Assembly (NCBI GenBank): GCA_949077355.1
Contig: CARUQW010000075.1
Span: 1-5,292 of the forward strand
Length of the DNA stretch: 5,292 bases
Reading direction: 5' to 3'
Source of the DNA: an uncultured Clostridia bacterium
GTDB lineage: Bacteria > Bacillota > Clostridia > TANB77 > CAG-508
Shown: positions 4,550-5,292 of the stretch, in pieces
How the letters are laid out: each line of letters begins with the position of its first letter
How positions within the stretch are numbered: the first letter of the stretch is position 1
The notes under the pieces: model-generated
What the model was told of the DNA's origin: nothing
The model's input: only the letters and a program-made list of their open reading frames with translations
The model's database searches: none
Translations under genes and position numbers: made by a program

Positions 4550-5292
4550 TTAGTTCTTCAAATATAAAGCTAACCTGACGCCAACGAAGACGTAGCCGCT
4601 GTCAGGAATGCCGTCGTAGTAACGACTGGACACTGGATAGTAAGAGCCGACGCCGTAATTGGTGTAAGTACCTCCACGATACACTCGGCTATACGAGTCG
4701 CAGGCTTCCATTGTCCATTCAAAAACATTTCCGGCCATGTCATAAATATTTTTTATTGCATAATTGTCATTAGAACCTGTTTTTGCTACTTCACTAGCTC
4801 CGTAATGTCCTTTATTCGTGCTATTTCTTACATAGGAATCCTCTGCACATGTTCCTGTTATATAATTATTATCCATAAACTGCATTGTCGCATCCCATTG
4901 TACTCCATATACTAAAGTACTTACTACTTTTCCACTATATGATTTTCCATTTGTAAAATTCTTTGCTTTTTCAACTGCTCCTCCTGTTGCATCAGTCATA
5001 CTGATTCCCCATGGTATATTGTTATAAACAGTTGCTCCCTTTTGCACAATTACATTATCGCTTCCATCATTTCCAGCTTCATATCTTCCTATATAAAATC
5101 CCTTGTTCCTTCCTACACTTTCTTTCATTGCACTATATTCTGCTTCTTCTGTACTATATCGATAACCTTCTTGAGATGGCTCAAAATAGACTCCGTCTAT
5201 ATCTTGTAATTCACCTTTATAGTAACTTTTTATTGTGTGAAAATCACTAATATTAGGCACTGGTACCCACACAAATTGATTTCCATGTTTTG
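4550..5292 (-). CDS. FGE/SUMF1-like C-type-lectin-fold protein, 5' end off the window, probable DGR target
   Basis: The frame is open across the right edge; 246 residues are visible and no start is seen. FGE-sulfatase family features appear in order: GNQFVWVPVPNI (visible residues 3-14), GFYIGRYEAG (64-73), IYDMAGNVFEWT (182-193) and YRGGTY...SSRYY...VGVRLALYLK at the end. Members with this fold include formylglycine-generating enzymes and the ligand-binding ends of DGR-diversified proteins. The C-terminal region has no cysteine pair where active FGE carries its copper-binding cysteines, so binding is more likely than catalysis. Codons for residues about 197-239 are unlike the rest of the gene: 23 of 43 end in C, against 6 in the preceding 43. 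Tyr is TAC in 6 of 10 codons here but 2 of 16 before. The missing N-terminus may hold a secretion signal or Ig-like repeats. Confidence 0.85.
   Translation of the reverse strand, partial: KHGNQFVWVPVPNISDFHTIKSYYKGELQDIDGVYFEPSQEGYRYSTEEAEYSAMKESVGRNKGFYIGRYEAGNDGSDNVIVQKGATVYNNIPWGISMTDATGGAVEKAKNFTNGKSYSGKVVSTLVYGVQWDATMQFMDNNYITGTCAEDSYVRNSTNKGHYGASEVAKTGSNDNYAIKNIYDMAGNVFEWTMEACDSYSRVYRGGTYTNYGVGSYYPVSSRYYDGIPDSGYVFVGVRLALYLKN
4571..4702 (-). other. Probable DGR variable region at the 3' end of the FGE-like gene
   Basis: This stretch is about 54% GC by hand count, against about 34% in the next 140 bases of the same gene. Its codons are mostly NNC (TAC, GGC, GTC, GAC, AGC, ACC, TTC), the outcome expected when AAC codons of a template repeat are mutated at their adenines by a DGR reverse transcriptase while the third-position C is kept. 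Short constant islands break the pattern (CCA GTG TCC AGT CGT; ATT CCT; CGT GGA GGT). Position at the extreme C-terminus of a C-type-lectin fold is where DGR variable regions lie. No template repeat or reverse transcriptase is visible, so this is inference from composition and fold. Confidence 0.6.

Noticed and set aside
5011..5250. Plus-strand 79-codon ORF
   Set aside because: It is antisense to the FGE-like gene and has no RBS or family resemblance.

Overview
The window is AT-rich. Every gene I can support lies on the minus strand, with AGGAGG/AGGTGA-type ribosome binding sites and SigA-type promoters. This suggests a low-GC Bacillota, most likely a gut clostridium; no rRNA or other marker fixes the taxon. 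The content looks like accessory DNA: part of a conjugative or integrative element next to a surface-type C-type-lectin (FGE-fold) protein.

Read in the direction of transcription (high to low coordinates): (1) 5292-4550 is the 3' part of an FGE/SUMF1-like gene. Its last ~130 bp are abruptly GC-rich and full of codons ending in C, as expected of the variable region of a diversity-generating retroelement (DGR) target. No reverse transcriptase or template repeat is in the window. (2) 4549-4152 is non-coding. It holds a hairpin, then a fic promoter carrying three copies of a 17-bp motif. (3) 4151-3081 is a class II Fic gene with a C-terminal winged helix. Codon 22 is an in-frame TAA, leaving a 317-codon ORF from an internal ATG. 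(4) 3020-2978 is a strong intrinsic terminator for fic; an extended -10 promoter directly follows it. (5) 2929-2057 encodes a CbpA-type J-domain co-chaperone. (6) A consensus SigA promoter at 2027-1999, overlapped by a 16-bp palindrome, opens an apparent operon: an unrecognised 172-aa protein, an unrecognised 80-aa protein, and a VirD4/TraG-type coupling protein running off the left edge.

The coupling protein would dock relaxase-DNA complexes to a type IV secretion channel, so the two small genes before it are probably conjugation accessories. Its gene has an extra base exactly within the Walker A codons, and fic has a nonsense codon. Either the element is decaying or the assembly carries point errors. 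The J protein and Fic look like cargo or host-interaction genes. The DGR-like protein may belong to the same element or to flanking DNA; the window cannot decide.
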